This document shows, one piece after another, positions 1 to 8,508 of a stretch of DNA of 64,000 nt. Within the stretch, counting starts at the first letter, position 1. Each line of letters starts with the position of its first letter. Below the pieces are notes generated by a model. The model did no database searches, was not told the origin of the DNA, and worked only from the letters and a program-made list of their open reading frames with translations. The DNA is taken from assembly GCA_002730875.1 (NCBI GenBank), contig PCBI01000002.1:193358-257357 (forward strand), written 5' to 3'. Position numbers and translations under genes: made by a program. Source of the stretch: Spirochaetaceae bacterium (lineage in GTDB: Bacteria > Spirochaetota > Leptospiria > Leptospirales > Leptonemataceae).

Positions 1-2
1 CT

Positions 3-83
3 GTGGAGGACCGGGGCAATACTCGAGAAATCCGAGTTTGGCAATGTCCGTATCCATCCATTCTGTTAATGAATGAAATATGA
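3..83 (+). CDS. possible 3' end of an upstream gene (partial)
   Basis: An open frame runs from the window edge to a TGA at 81-83. That stop overlaps the ATG of the response regulator in an ATGA arrangement, the coupling used repeatedly elsewhere in this window. Only about 26 residues are visible, with no recognisable motif. A second frame also stays open to a TAA at 67-69, so the frame choice rests only on the overlap. Confidence 0.3.
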   Translation: MEDRGNTREIRVWQCPYPSILLMNEI

Positions 84-772
84 AGCTTGGAATCATAGAG
101 GACAATAAGCGACTTCGAGAGGGGCTGGCCAGGGGACTGGCCAATGAAGGCTTTCAGATATTGTTTCAATGCGGTAGCGGAGAGGAGGCCTTCCAGTATT
201 GTCTTCAGGAGCCGCCGGCGGCGCTGCTGATGGACGTACAACTGGAAGGTCGAAACGGAATACAATGTACTGTGGATCTACGTCGCGAATGGCCCAGGTT
301 GCCCGTTGTATTCTACTCTATCCAGGATGATGCTACCTATTTCCAGGACTTTCTGGCATCCGGGATTCTAACCCATTTCGCGTACGTGCGAAAATCCAAC
401 TATCTGTTGCCGGAGATGATTACTCCTTTATTGAAAGATGCGGTGGCCGGAAAAAGCTTCATAGATCCTGAAATCGAAGACCGGGTAAGCGAACTGAGGT
501 TCCGGAGTGATGGCCCCATGGATATTCTGGAACCCAACGAAAAGCAAGTGGCAGATATGCTGGCCCGGGGAATGAGCAACGAACAGATTGCCAGGCGGAT
601 GGGCTTCAAGGACAAAAGAACCATCAGCAGAATTAACGGTCAGATCTACTCTCTGTGGGGACTGAACGATACCGCCTCCGACGAAAAAGTGGCTCGCACC
701 CGGGTTGCCATCATCGTGCGAGAGAATCGATTCCTGGTGTGGGACCGGGACGGCCAGGTTTCCGAGGAATAG
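80..772 (+). CDS. response regulator with LuxR-type DNA-binding domain
   Basis: Two-component output protein of 230 aa. The receiver domain spans about residues 1-120: acidic pair E7/D8, phospho-acceptor D52 (LLMDVQLEG), switch residue S80 and conserved K105. A LuxR/FixJ-type helix-turn-helix follows at about 150-195 (LEPNEKQVADML...NEQIARRMGF). It probably binds DNA after phosphorylation by the histidine kinase encoded immediately downstream, which starts about 10 nt after this stop. The first ATG is at 80. The target genes cannot be read from the sequence. Confidence 0.88.
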   Translation: MKLGIIEDNKRLREGLARGLANEGFQILFQCGSGEEAFQYCLQEPPAALLMDVQLEGRNGIQCTVDLRREWPRLPVVFYSIQDDATYFQDFLASGILTHFAYVRKSNYLLPEMITPLLKDAVAGKSFIDPEIEDRVSELRFRSDGPMDILEPNEKQVADMLARGMSNEQIARRMGFKDKRTISRINGQIYSLWGLNDTASDEKVARTRVAIIVRENRFLVWDRDGQVSEE

Positions 773-782
773 GGTGCCCGAT

Positions 783-2732
783 TTGCATTCCGTTCTATTC
801 TATGTCTGCCTGTTGTTGTCCTTCTGGAACCTTACCATCCTGATATACCAGGGGGCCGTGCTCGGCTGGAATGGAAGGCGAAGTAGCTCGCCGGCGCTGG
901 TGGCCGGGCTATCCCTGATGCTCGCCGGCGCTTTCTTTGTTTTTCATTCCACAGCGTTGCATCTGGCCCGGTCCGGGGACTGGGAAATGGTCAAGCAGTT
1001 ACTTCCCGGTTGTCTGTTTATGGCCGCATCACTGGCCTCTCTATTTCTGCTAAATGTAATTCTGAGCGAAAGGGAAAGGCAGACCAGATCTCCGGTATTT
1101 TCTGGCATTCCGCTGTTTCCGGATCGTTCGGGTTTATATCTTTCCGTTCTTGCCCTGACTTTGTTTACCGCCAATGAAGCTTCGTTTACAGATCATTCCA
1201 TTTCCAGAGCTTTTGCCACGAGATCCATAAATCCAGGTTTGATTCTACTGGGTCTGGCATGTGGGATCCCGGTGGTGTTTGCCGTTCTGGTTCTTGGAAG
1301 AAAGCGTCCCGGAGTGGATGAACAGGGAAAGAAACTCCTGGCTCGCAGTTCCTACTGGTTGTTTGCGCTTCTGGTTCTTGCAGTGATTTCCTGGTTTGTG
1401 GGATGGCAACAGGTTACCGGCGCTTTGGTTCTGGATCTTCTGGCACAGCTGAGTATATTGATAGCTTTGATTCAGGTCAGCCAGGCTTCCGTGCGATACG
1501 AAGTATTTAGCGGTCATATGCCTCGCCTGGGGATGCTGCTCTACTTTCGCAAGACTTTGATCGGCCTGTTTGTCGTTTCTGTGTTGAATGCAACTCTGTA
1601 CATGATTTATTCAGATGTCTTGTGGCCCATGGTTACACTGTCTTTGATCAGTCTGCAGGCAGGCTATGTAGAATACCGTCTGATGAAGGATAGAGAAAGG
1701 TTGCTAATGCGAATGCAACCCTTTGCCCGGATGGATGTACAGGAACCACTGTTCCGAGATCTGGACCGGGTGGATCCTCTGTTGTTTCAGCTGCGCGAAG
1801 AGCTGGGTTTACAGGGAATTCGCATCCAGGCTACCGGTACCTACGGCTCCATTCTGGGAGATCGGGGGATGCGAAGTTCCGGAGATATTCCACCGAATGC
1901 AGAACCATCCGCAAGGATTCAGCTCAAGGGCCCCAGAGGAGTCCTGGGGGAGTTACAACTCTACGGTCAAAAAATCACAAAGGAAGAGCAGGAATTCGCC
2001 AGGTCCACCGCCGAGAGGCTGCTGGACTATATGGCTCTGTTTCGTTTCTCTCGCACATTGGTTTTGCTTCAGCAGGACTACATGAATGCCAGAAAGCTTT
2101 CCGAGACCTCGGCGCGCAGAATACTGCACGATGAAGTACTTCCTGAGATCCATAGTTTAATACTGGAAGGACAGTCGCCTGCATCCCAATCCGGGAGACT
2201 GGCGGCAATCCATAAGAAGGTTTCGAATTTACTTCAGGAAATGCCCGGCTACGACAATACGCTGTTGCGTCAGGGGCTTCTAGAGGCTATTCGCGAAACA
2301 ATGAACAAACCCGGCTATGCCAGCGGTCATTTGCAGATTCACCGGGAACCGGACATAGATCCAGCCCAGAAGGAAGTAGTATTCTTTGCTGTGCGAGAGC
2401 TGCTGCGAAATGCTGTATCCCATGGAAGCGGGGTAGTGGAACTTGTAGAAATTCCATCCGACGATCCTCTAAACTGGATGCTCAAGGAAATGGACAGAAA
2501 TGAAAATCCTGCCAGACAGAGGGAATCCCCGCCGAAGATTCCGAAAACTCCTGCGACCCATCCTTCGCCGGATTCCGCAGGAACCGGTCAGGGGCTGGCC
2601 ATACATTCGGCCATGCTGCTTCTGGCAGGCGGTGGCCTGGAGATCCTGAAAACGGAACCGGGCTTTGCCGTGAGGGTATTTCTGAAAGACAGGCAAGAAA
2701 CGGAGCAAGGCGATTTCAAACCGTCTGATTGA
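783..2732 (+). CDS. membrane sensor histidine kinase (HisKA_3-like)
   Basis: Predicted inner-membrane sensor kinase of about 649 aa. The N-terminal half has roughly eight or nine hydrophobic segments. A cytoplasmic linker with GAF-like composition follows, then a dimerisation/phospho-acceptor helix with ARRILHDEVLPEI (His in ILHDE), then an ATPase domain with N-box VRELLRNAVSHG and late glycine box GTGQGLAIH. LuxR-type regulators usually pair with this HisKA_3 class, matching the gene just upstream. The start is chosen as TTG at 783. The frame is open back to an ATG at 705, but that would overlap the regulator by 68 nt and place a non-hydrophobic stretch before the first membrane helix. The ATPase domain is odd: about 30 Pro/Ser/Asn-rich residues sit where the DxGxG box is expected, and only DSAGTGQG is seen. 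Confidence 0.8.
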   Translation: MHSVLFYVCLLLSFWNLTILIYQGAVLGWNGRRSSSPALVAGLSLMLAGAFFVFHSTALHLARSGDWEMVKQLLPGCLFMAASLASLFLLNVILSERERQTRSPVFSGIPLFPDRSGLYLSVLALTLFTANEASFTDHSISRAFATRSINPGLILLGLACGIPVVFAVLVLGRKRPGVDEQGKKLLARSSYWLFALLVLAVISWFVGWQQVTGALVLDLLAQLSILIALIQVSQASVRYEVFSGHMPRLGMLLYFRKTLIGLFVVSVLNATLYMIYSDVLWPMVTLSLISLQAGYVEYRLMKDRERLLMRMQPFARMDVQEPLFRDLDRVDPLLFQLREELGLQGIRIQATGTYGSILGDRGMRSSGDIPPNAEPSARIQLKGPRGVLGELQLYGQKITKEEQEFARSTAERLLDYMALFRFSRTLVLLQQDYMNARKLSETSARRILHDEVLPEIHSLILEGQSPASQSGRLAAIHKKVSNLLQEMPGYDNTLLRQGLLEAIRETMNKPGYASGHLQIHREPDIDPAQKEVVFFAVRELLRNAVSHGSGVVELVEIPSDDPLNWMLKEMDRNENPARQRESPPKIPKTPATHPSPDSAGTGQGLAIHSAMLLLAGGGLEILKTEPGFAVRVFLKDRQETEQGDFKPSD

Positions 2733-2907
2733 TCTTGTAGTCTTCCCCGGCGCGTACCGTGCTGGTAGGCAATGGCCCTCGTATTGAGGATTCATGGAAA
2801 CTGCAGTCCACGGCCCGATAGCCGAATGTGCCTCTTGCCAGGTCGTCGGGGCCTATGAATGGGGATTTTTGTCTTTACCCTGGCCGGCTCGTGCACAATC
2901 ATCCTTT

Positions 2908-3564
2908 ATGAGTTGTTGCCAGTGTCAGGGGATAGAAAGGCTGTTCGACACGAAGCTTGCGAAGCGAGAACTGCGAATGTATCGCTGGTTTGGTCCAAGG
3001 CGCTCGACCTCTCATCTACTTTCCTTTCTACGAGATAAATGCGAAAACCGTACTCTTCTGGATATCGGCGGAGGGGTGGGGGTTGTGCAGCACGAGTTGT
3101 TCGACGCAGGCCTGAGCAAAGCCATACAGGTGGATGGGGCCTCTGCCTACATAGAGGTTTCCAGAAAGGAAGCGGAGCGACGAGGCAACAATGAGCGTGT
3201 AGAGTATCACCACGGCGATTTCGTGGATCTGGCGGCCGGGGATGAAGAACTGCGGGCCGATATCGTAAGTCTGGATCGCGTAATCTGCTGCTATCCGGAT
3301 ATGCAAAAGCTGCTGGGATCGGCAGCTTCCAGAGCCCATCAATCCGTGGCTCTGGTATTTCCCAGAGATGGCCGGCTATTCAAACTTGCAGAAAAGATAG
3401 GTAACTTCTTTGTGCGGTTCTTTGATCCAGACTATAAAATGTACATCCATGCCACAGGAGATGTTACCTCTTTGATGGAAAGCCGCGGCTTTGCTCTGAC
3501 CGGTCTAAAGCGTACCATTGCCTGGCAGGTTCACCTGTATAAGAGAATCACCCCGGGTGTCTAG
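2908..3564 (+). CDS. class I SAM-dependent methyltransferase
   Basis: About 218 aa from the ATG at 2908. The SAM-binding motif I is LLDIGGGVGVVQHEL, followed by an acidic residue after the second strand (IQVDGA) and a GDFVDL segment typical of adenine contact. The fold resembles small-molecule O-methyltransferases of the BchM-like group; the substrate is unknown. The frame is open from an ATG at 2794 (256 aa), which has a GAGG upstream. The later ATG is preferred because MSCCQCQGIERLFD is the usual opening of this family, but neither start has a convincing ribosome site. Confidence 0.72.
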   Translation: MSCCQCQGIERLFDTKLAKRELRMYRWFGPRRSTSHLLSFLRDKCENRTLLDIGGGVGVVQHELFDAGLSKAIQVDGASAYIEVSRKEAERRGNNERVEYHHGDFVDLAAGDEELRADIVSLDRVICCYPDMQKLLGSAASRAHQSVALVFPRDGRLFKLAEKIGNFFVRFFDPDYKMYIHATGDVTSLMESRGFALTGLKRTIAWQVHLYKRITPGV

Positions 3565-3642
3565 AGTTTCGGCGCCCGGGTAGCGAACTGTTTTCATCTT
3601 CTTGGGTTGACAGACCCTTCTTGACCTTATCAGATTTGCGTT

Positions 3643-4569
3643 ATGAAAAAAACCAGCATGTGGACATGGATTGGCCTGGCGGTCATTCTGCTTCTTTCCT
3701 TCTATTATCTCCTATTTGTACAGAGCTCCTCCGCAGAAAAAAGCCAATTCGAAATCGACCTTGCAGGCATGCGCTCCCTGACTCAAGCCGACTTCGAGAA
3801 AAAGTCGGGACCCGGTGCGCTTAACAGCCTGTTGATCGGAGAAGGGGCTTTCCCTTCCGGGGCCATCCTGGCCGGAGATAGTCTGATTTCCAAAACCCGT
3901 CTGGTATTCACTGCATTTCAAGTGTTGTATCCCGATGGAAAACAGCTCATTCTGGATACAGCCCAGGATAAATCATTGCATGAGGAGTTCTACCAAGGGG
4001 AGCCCTTCTATGCGGATAATTATGCCTCGTTGCAAAGCAGCATGAACCAGGCCAGTTGGATCGTGGCCACTCACGAACACGTGGACCATGTGGGAGGAAT
4101 CGCCCAATCCGAGAATTTCGCCGCCATCAAAGATCAGGTCTTTTTGACGAAAGAGCAGTTAAACGGACCTACCATTGAAGCAGCCCGATTTCCGGCAGGA
4201 AACCTGGAGCAATTGAAGCCGCTTAATTATGACGGACTCCATCTCATCGCACCCGGGGTGGTGCTTCAGAAAGCTCCGGGACACAGCGTCGGTAGTCAGC
4301 TCATCTACGTTCGTAGAAATGACGGTCAGGAGTTCCTGTTCATTGGAGACATCGCCTGGAATCTAAGAAACATAGAGGAGCAGACCGGTCGACCGCTACT
4401 GGTTTCCTGGATTTTTCTGCAGGAGGACCGGGAGCAGGTGGCGCATCAGCTACGGGCTTTGCTGGAGCTCAAGCAGAGCCATCCGGAATTACAGGTCGTA
4501 ATTGCACATGATGGCGACATACTGGAAAGGATTCGCAAGAGTTACGGCGTTGGCTCAAGTTTTCAATAG
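3643..4569 (+). CDS. membrane-anchored metallo-beta-lactamase-fold hydrolase
   Basis: 308 aa. Residues 7-26 form a transmembrane helix or uncleaved signal, so the catalytic domain is probably periplasmic. Metal-binding motif THEHVDH gives H144, H146, D148 and H149; further ligands are likely H214 (APGHSVGS), D236 (FIGDIAWN) and H289 (VIAHDGD). The family includes lactonases, glyoxalase II-like enzymes and others, and nothing here fixes the substrate. It follows the methyltransferase by 78 nt on the same strand. The first in-frame ATG was used. Confidence 0.82.
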   Translation: MKKTSMWTWIGLAVILLLSFYYLLFVQSSSAEKSQFEIDLAGMRSLTQADFEKKSGPGALNSLLIGEGAFPSGAILAGDSLISKTRLVFTAFQVLYPDGKQLILDTAQDKSLHEEFYQGEPFYADNYASLQSSMNQASWIVATHEHVDHVGGIAQSENFAAIKDQVFLTKEQLNGPTIEAARFPAGNLEQLKPLNYDGLHLIAPGVVLQKAPGHSVGSQLIYVRRNDGQEFLFIGDIAWNLRNIEEQTGRPLLVSWIFLQEDREQVAHQLRALLELKQSHPELQVVIAHDGDILERIRKSYGVGSSFQ

Positions 4570-4996
4570 ATCCGTCCATCATCCCGGCCGAAATTTGTTC
4601 CTCGGTGGTCTAATCTGCCGACCCGCAAAGGCACCCCTCTTGTAAGCTCTATGAGGACGGTATCTGCAGACCCTACCAGCCACTCCTGGATTTCGGCGCG
4701 GTTTAGTCGCGGCGTTTCCCTGGAGCTTCAATACCGTTACTGAGGAAGGTTCGGGGCGTTGCGAGTCCGGGAGACTCTGGCAGAGTCTGGCAACCTCAAA
4801 GTCGAACGGTCATTATAGATCGCAGCAGACCCGGGCGCTTCCGTAGGCCCTGGCTACCTCGGCCTGCGGGGCCATTCTTCTTCATAAGAAGTGCAGTTAT
4901 GTCGCGTCGCACTGCCTTTAAGCTCAGAGAGCGGGCCCTGATTTAGAACAGATTTCATTGACCCGCGATGCCTTTTGCGATTTCTGTCTTATCACT
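4570..4996. other. intergenic stretch, 427 nt, no gene recognised
   Basis: No convincing reading frame or known RNA is visible. It contains a small perfect hairpin (CTTCTT-cat-AAGAAG, about 4876-4890), an imperfect GCAGT...ACTGC hairpin near 4893-4915 followed by CTTTAAG, and a local 10-bp duplication (GACTCTGGCA / GAGTCTGGCA) near 4773-4792. The promoter of the downstream thiolase should lie here. TTGACC at 4958-4963 is a possible -35 box, but no well-spaced -10 box follows. Confidence 0.5.
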
Positions 4997-6316
4997 ATGA
5001 AATTGAACCAGCGTCTTGCAATTTGTTATCCTAGAAGGACTCCATTTGCGCAAATCGGAAAAGCCCTGGGCCGTTTTTCTGCCCACCATCTGGGCCAGAT
5101 CGTGGCAAAGGATATCCTGGAAAAGAGCGGCATCGATAAGAACAAGATCGATGGCGTGGTTGTGGGAGAAGGCTTTCCCTTTGCTCCCAACTCTGCTCGT
5201 GTGATTTCCAATCTACTGGAACTGCGCGATGAAATCCCGGCTATCACTGTGAATCAGAACTGTGTATCCGCCATGGAAGCTGTGGCCGAAGCCGGCCGAA
5301 GAATCCTTCTGGGTGAAGGCGAGGTTTTCCTGGCCATCGGAGAAGAGTCTCAGACCTCCATGCCCTTCGTAGTGCGTAACGCGCGACTGCACAAGAAAAC
5401 AGGAACCGTAGACAAGCTGAAGAAAGCTCTGCCGGATGATCTTCCTGAAGGCGTGGAAGTACGGGATACCCTTGAAGATGGTCTCGGCGACGGCGAAACC
5501 AGCTACGGTATGCAGGTTACAGCCGAGATTGTAGCTCAGAACTACAGCCTGAAGCGAGAAACCCAGGATAAAGTAGCCTACGAAAGCTTCAAGCGATCTC
5601 TGGAAGCGGCAGAAGCAGGCCTGTATGAGCCTTACATTATCGCAGTAGACGATGAAGATGGCGAACCTCTGAAAGTGGATGAAGCTGTAATGCTCCGAAA
5701 AGGTCTGGTAGAGAATCCTACCCGGATGGAACGAGCCATGCTTCTCTTCGATAACCCTGGAATGAAGTTCGACCAGTTCAAAGAGAAGTACAAAGGCGAT
5801 CTGAAAAATACGATCGGGCCCACCGTAACTATCTTCAATGCCTCGCCTCGTTCCGACGGAGCAGCCGGCGTAATCCTTACTACCGAGGAAAAAGCCAAAG
5901 AACTGGGTCTGGAAGTTGCGGCCTATCTGACTGGCTGGAACATGAAAGGCGTTCATCCCAACGTAATGGGTCTGGGTCAGGCAGAAGCTTCTCTGGCGCT
6001 GATCGATGAGATGGGTCTTAAAATGGACGACATCGATATCGTCGAGATCCACGAAGCGTTCTCCGCCACCGCTGTAGGCGCTCTGGAAGAGATCAAGAAT
6101 CGCACCGGGTATGACTGGGAGAAGAAATTCGACGAGAAAAAGGTAAACCGTTATGGCGGTTCCATTGCCATCGGACACCCTTTCGGCGCCACCGGTATTC
6201 GACTTATCGCAAATGCAGTAATGGACATGAAAAACGACGATTCCGTAAATCGTGTTCTCTGCACTGCCTGTGCTCATGGCGGTATCGCCGGCGCGCTGAT
6301 GATCGAAAGAGCCTGA
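4997..6316 (+). CDS. thiolase (acetyl-CoA acetyltransferase type)
   Basis: About 439 aa. Catalyses thiolytic cleavage of 3-ketoacyl-CoA or the reverse condensation. Nucleophilic Cys89 sits in NQNCVSAMEA. C-terminal signatures are HEAFSA, GGSIAIGHPFGATG (catalytic His) and CTACAHGGIAGALMIERA (second Cys, with a CAHGG variant of the usual CxGGG). It is longer than the usual ~390 aa because of an insertion around residues 130-170, as in some FadA/FadI-like enzymes. The start is ATG at 4997; a TTG at 4958 is in frame but adds residues unlike the family. It ends before a strong terminator. The role may be beta-oxidation or supply of acetoacetyl-CoA to the C4-CoA genes near 57-63 kb. Confidence 0.88.
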   Translation: MKLNQRLAICYPRRTPFAQIGKALGRFSAHHLGQIVAKDILEKSGIDKNKIDGVVVGEGFPFAPNSARVISNLLELRDEIPAITVNQNCVSAMEAVAEAGRRILLGEGEVFLAIGEESQTSMPFVVRNARLHKKTGTVDKLKKALPDDLPEGVEVRDTLEDGLGDGETSYGMQVTAEIVAQNYSLKRETQDKVAYESFKRSLEAAEAGLYEPYIIAVDDEDGEPLKVDEAVMLRKGLVENPTRMERAMLLFDNPGMKFDQFKEKYKGDLKNTIGPTVTIFNASPRSDGAAGVILTTEEKAKELGLEVAAYLTGWNMKGVHPNVMGLGQAEASLALIDEMGLKMDDIDIVEIHEAFSATAVGALEEIKNRTGYDWEKKFDEKKVNRYGGSIAIGHPFGATGIRLIANAVMDMKNDDSVNRVLCTACAHGGIAGALMIERA

Positions 6317-6323
6317 GTTTCAT

Positions 6324-6344
6324 TAAGCTCTAAGCTCTAAGCTC
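6324..6344 (+). repeat. three tandem 7-bp repeats after the thiolase stop
   Basis: TAAGCTC occurs three times in direct succession, eight bases after the TGA stop. Similar short tandem duplications sit at or just after other stop codons in the window (26889, 40414). Confidence 0.8.
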
Positions 6345-6401
6345 CATGCCGTAAGCGAATGGCTGGATTGCCATACCTGCCATCCAGCTATTTCCGATCG
6401 G

Positions 6402-6436
6402 AAAAAAGCCGACTTCAAAAGGGGTCGGCTTTTTTT
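6402..6436 (+). terminator. bidirectional intrinsic terminator
   Basis: Perfect stem AAAAAAGCCGAC / GTCGGCTTTTTT with a 10-nt loop and a seven-T tract at 6430-6436. The A-run on the 5' side serves as a U-run on the other strand. It lies between the convergent thiolase (+) and lipoprotein (-) genes, whose stop codon overlaps its end. Confidence 0.88.
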
Positions 6437-7304
6437 ACGGTTTCGTCAGCTTCCGTGCTCCGTCCGGGGCCTCGAAAATCTTCTCTGGCGGCGCAGGCAG
6501 GGAGGGTTCGTTTCTGCCTGCAGAGTTTCTATCCACATAGAAGGAAAAGTTCGTCAGTCGGGCTTCCATGAGTGTATCCCTTGAGATGACCTCTTTGTCT
6601 GCTGACTTCTGATCGTCCGATGCTTCATCAGAGGAGTCGGGCCGGTTCCAGGGATGAAAGGTCCACCGGGTGGCAATGGGAATGCCTTCGAATGTTTCAT
6701 AATCATTGTATCTGATCGCATGCGGATCTTTTTCTGCTCTGGCGGTGTCCTTCGCATAGGTGACAATGTAGGCCATTCCATGTAATCGCTTTGTGTCCGG
6801 ATCTTGATACACGATGTACCAGTCGTCCGGCGTATCTCCGACCCCGGGCCTAAAGCTCAATCGCATGGTAGGGTAATCTTTTCCGTCCATGGTAGTGGGG
6901 CCCAGATCCTCCCGGACTGTACCAGGATCATTCAGCTTATAGGGAGCAGCCAGAAAATACGGCCAGGTAAGCACATGAAAACGGGCCCGATTCAGTTCCG
7001 GGCCGGAGGCATAGAATTCACTGCCATCAAAAACGATAACGCTGCCGTCGGGGGTCTCCATTCGGGCCCTGGACAGGGCAGGATCCAACCAGAAGGATGC
7101 CTCCAGCCGTGGATTGCCAGCAGACCATAACACCAGATCAAAGCCGATGATTTCGTAGGAATTCCAGCTGGCCTGTTTGTGGGTTGCCGGTAGGCTTTGA
7201 TGAACAGGAGCTTCGGAGCAGCCTGGAAAAAGGGAAACAACCAGGAGAATAAACAGAATGTATCCCGGAATTACAGCGCCGGGAATCGAATTGTAACGTT
7301 TCAT
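6435..7304 (-). CDS. putative lipoprotein, DUF6503-like
   Basis: 289 aa. The N-terminus has a charged start, a hydrophobic stretch and a lipobox ending LFPGC (Cys about 29), so it is probably a lipid-anchored envelope protein. The middle reads as a beta-rich domain (FDLVLWSAGNPRLEASFWLD; VIVFDGSEFYASG; WYIVYQDPDTKRLHGMAYIV), resembling the DUF6503 group of secreted proteins. That link is from memory of the pattern only, and no enzymatic motif is visible. It is convergent with the thiolase across a shared terminator and starts about 200 nt from the channel gene's 3' end. Confidence 0.68.
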   Translation of the reverse strand: MKRYNSIPGAVIPGYILFILLVVSLFPGCSEAPVHQSLPATHKQASWNSYEIIGFDLVLWSAGNPRLEASFWLDPALSRARMETPDGSVIVFDGSEFYASGPELNRARFHVLTWPYFLAAPYKLNDPGTVREDLGPTTMDGKDYPTMRLSFRPGVGDTPDDWYIVYQDPDTKRLHGMAYIVTYAKDTARAEKDPHAIRYNDYETFEGIPIATRWTFHPWNRPDSSDEASDDQKSADKEVISRDTLMEARLTNFSFYVDRNSAGRNEPSLPAPPEKIFEAPDGARKLTKP

Positions 7305-7501
7305 ATGCCCCGGATTCGTTCAGTATCCTCCAGGGTTTCTAGAAGTCTTATAATCAAAGCTTTTTGGGCACAAAGCAAAGCGGCTGCCCGGGCTGGCGTG
7401 GGGCCCTGCCCGGGCAGACTCGGGAATACGGGCAGAAGCTTATCGCAAAATCCGTTCGCAAAACCGAGTCCCAATATCCGGTCCGAGTTCTAGCCGCCGG
7501 G

Positions 7502-8413
7502 CTATCTGCCCAGGGCCTTCCTCTCTTCCTCTCTGGCATTCTGGATGGCCATGGCTTTGCGAATCGAGCCGATACGGTGTTCCAGGTCTTTCATTTCCTT
7601 TTCCAGCTTCTTCCATTCATCCTGAGGCGTAGGAGTATCGTCGCTGGCCATACCTTCCGCTTCCATTTCTTCTTTGGCCTCATCCATACCATTCATGATA
7701 ACGCCAATGAACAGGTTTAATACAATCATTGTGCCCATCATTACAAAGCTTATGAAAAACAGCGGGCTGAGCACCGGGAATGCCTGAGGCTGAGTGCACA
7801 GGTGCTCCTTTCCGTCATAGCCGTAACCGTCACAACCGTAGGTTTGGATGTACATCAAGTCGGTCCAGTCTTCCAGAGTCACGGCCCGGAACAGCGAAAT
7901 CAGGGCCTGCGGCAAATCCCGGAAATGGATGGGATCATTGTGCGAAAAGAGGAAAACCGCCGCCACGGCATAGATATAGAAGAGCAGGAAAAGAAAGATT
8001 CCCACGTAGAACATGGACGGAATACTCTTTAGAAGGGCGGTTACCAGAATCCTTAGCTGCGGTAAGGCTCGCACCAGACGAAGAACCCGTAGCAATCGCA
8101 GTAGCCTGAGTACTGTTACGTATTGAGCGTCGATGGGCAGGAAAGCAGCGGCCACAATGGCAAAGTCAAAGATGTTCCAGGCATCATTAAAGAATAACTG
8201 CGGTTTAGGCCATTTTGCGATAAGCTTGATTACAATTTCCAATACGAATATGGCAAGGATGATCTTGTCCAGAGCGTGTAATAGATCGCCATACTTCTGA
8301 ATCATCACCGGATAGGTTTCCACTCCAACCAGTACCGCAGTGAGCAGGATGACGATGGTAATGAAGTTCTGGAAGACTCCAGACTCGCTGACTTTTCGGG
8401 AAATTTGGACCAT
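7502..8413 (-). CDS. single-domain voltage-gated cation channel (NaChBac-like)
   Basis: About 303 aa with six transmembrane segments. S4 is clear: Arg at every third residue (R103, R106, R109, R112, R115; VLRLLRLLRVLRLVRALPQL). The pore helix carries selectivity-filter sequence TLEDWTD (179-185), followed by S6 (FFISFVMMGTMIVLNLFIGVIM) and an acidic C-terminal coiled coil (about 243-300) expected to hold the tetramer together. Known bacterial Nav channels usually have TLESW at this site, so the extra Asp may alter Na+/Ca2+ preference. ATG at 8413 is used; a TTG at 8446 would add 11 residues. It faces away from the M48 protease gene. Confidence 0.88.
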   Translation of the reverse strand: MVQISRKVSESGVFQNFITIVILLTAVLVGVETYPVMIQKYGDLLHALDKIILAIFVLEIVIKLIAKWPKPQLFFNDAWNIFDFAIVAAAFLPIDAQYVTVLRLLRLLRVLRLVRALPQLRILVTALLKSIPSMFYVGIFLFLLFYIYAVAAVFLFSHNDPIHFRDLPQALISLFRAVTLEDWTDLMYIQTYGCDGYGYDGKEHLCTQPQAFPVLSPLFFISFVMMGTMIVLNLFIGVIMNGMDEAKEEMEAEGMASDDTPTPQDEWKKLEKEMKDLEHRIGSIRKAMAIQNAREEERKALGR

Positions 8414-8508
8414 GCAGGTTCGTATAATCGCTTGCAGGGAAGGCAACTACTTTTCAGATATGTGCTAGCGGAATTTGTATCCGCAATGCGAGTCAGGGGA
8501 GAGGTGGA

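Noticed and set aside
705..782. ATG at 705 as the start of the histidine kinase
   Set aside because: It would overlap the regulator by 68 nt and add a polar Arg/Pro-rich stretch before the first membrane helix.
5213..6277. 354-aa minus-strand frame opposite the thiolase
   Set aside because: Shadow of the thiolase; no ribosome site and no recognisable domains.
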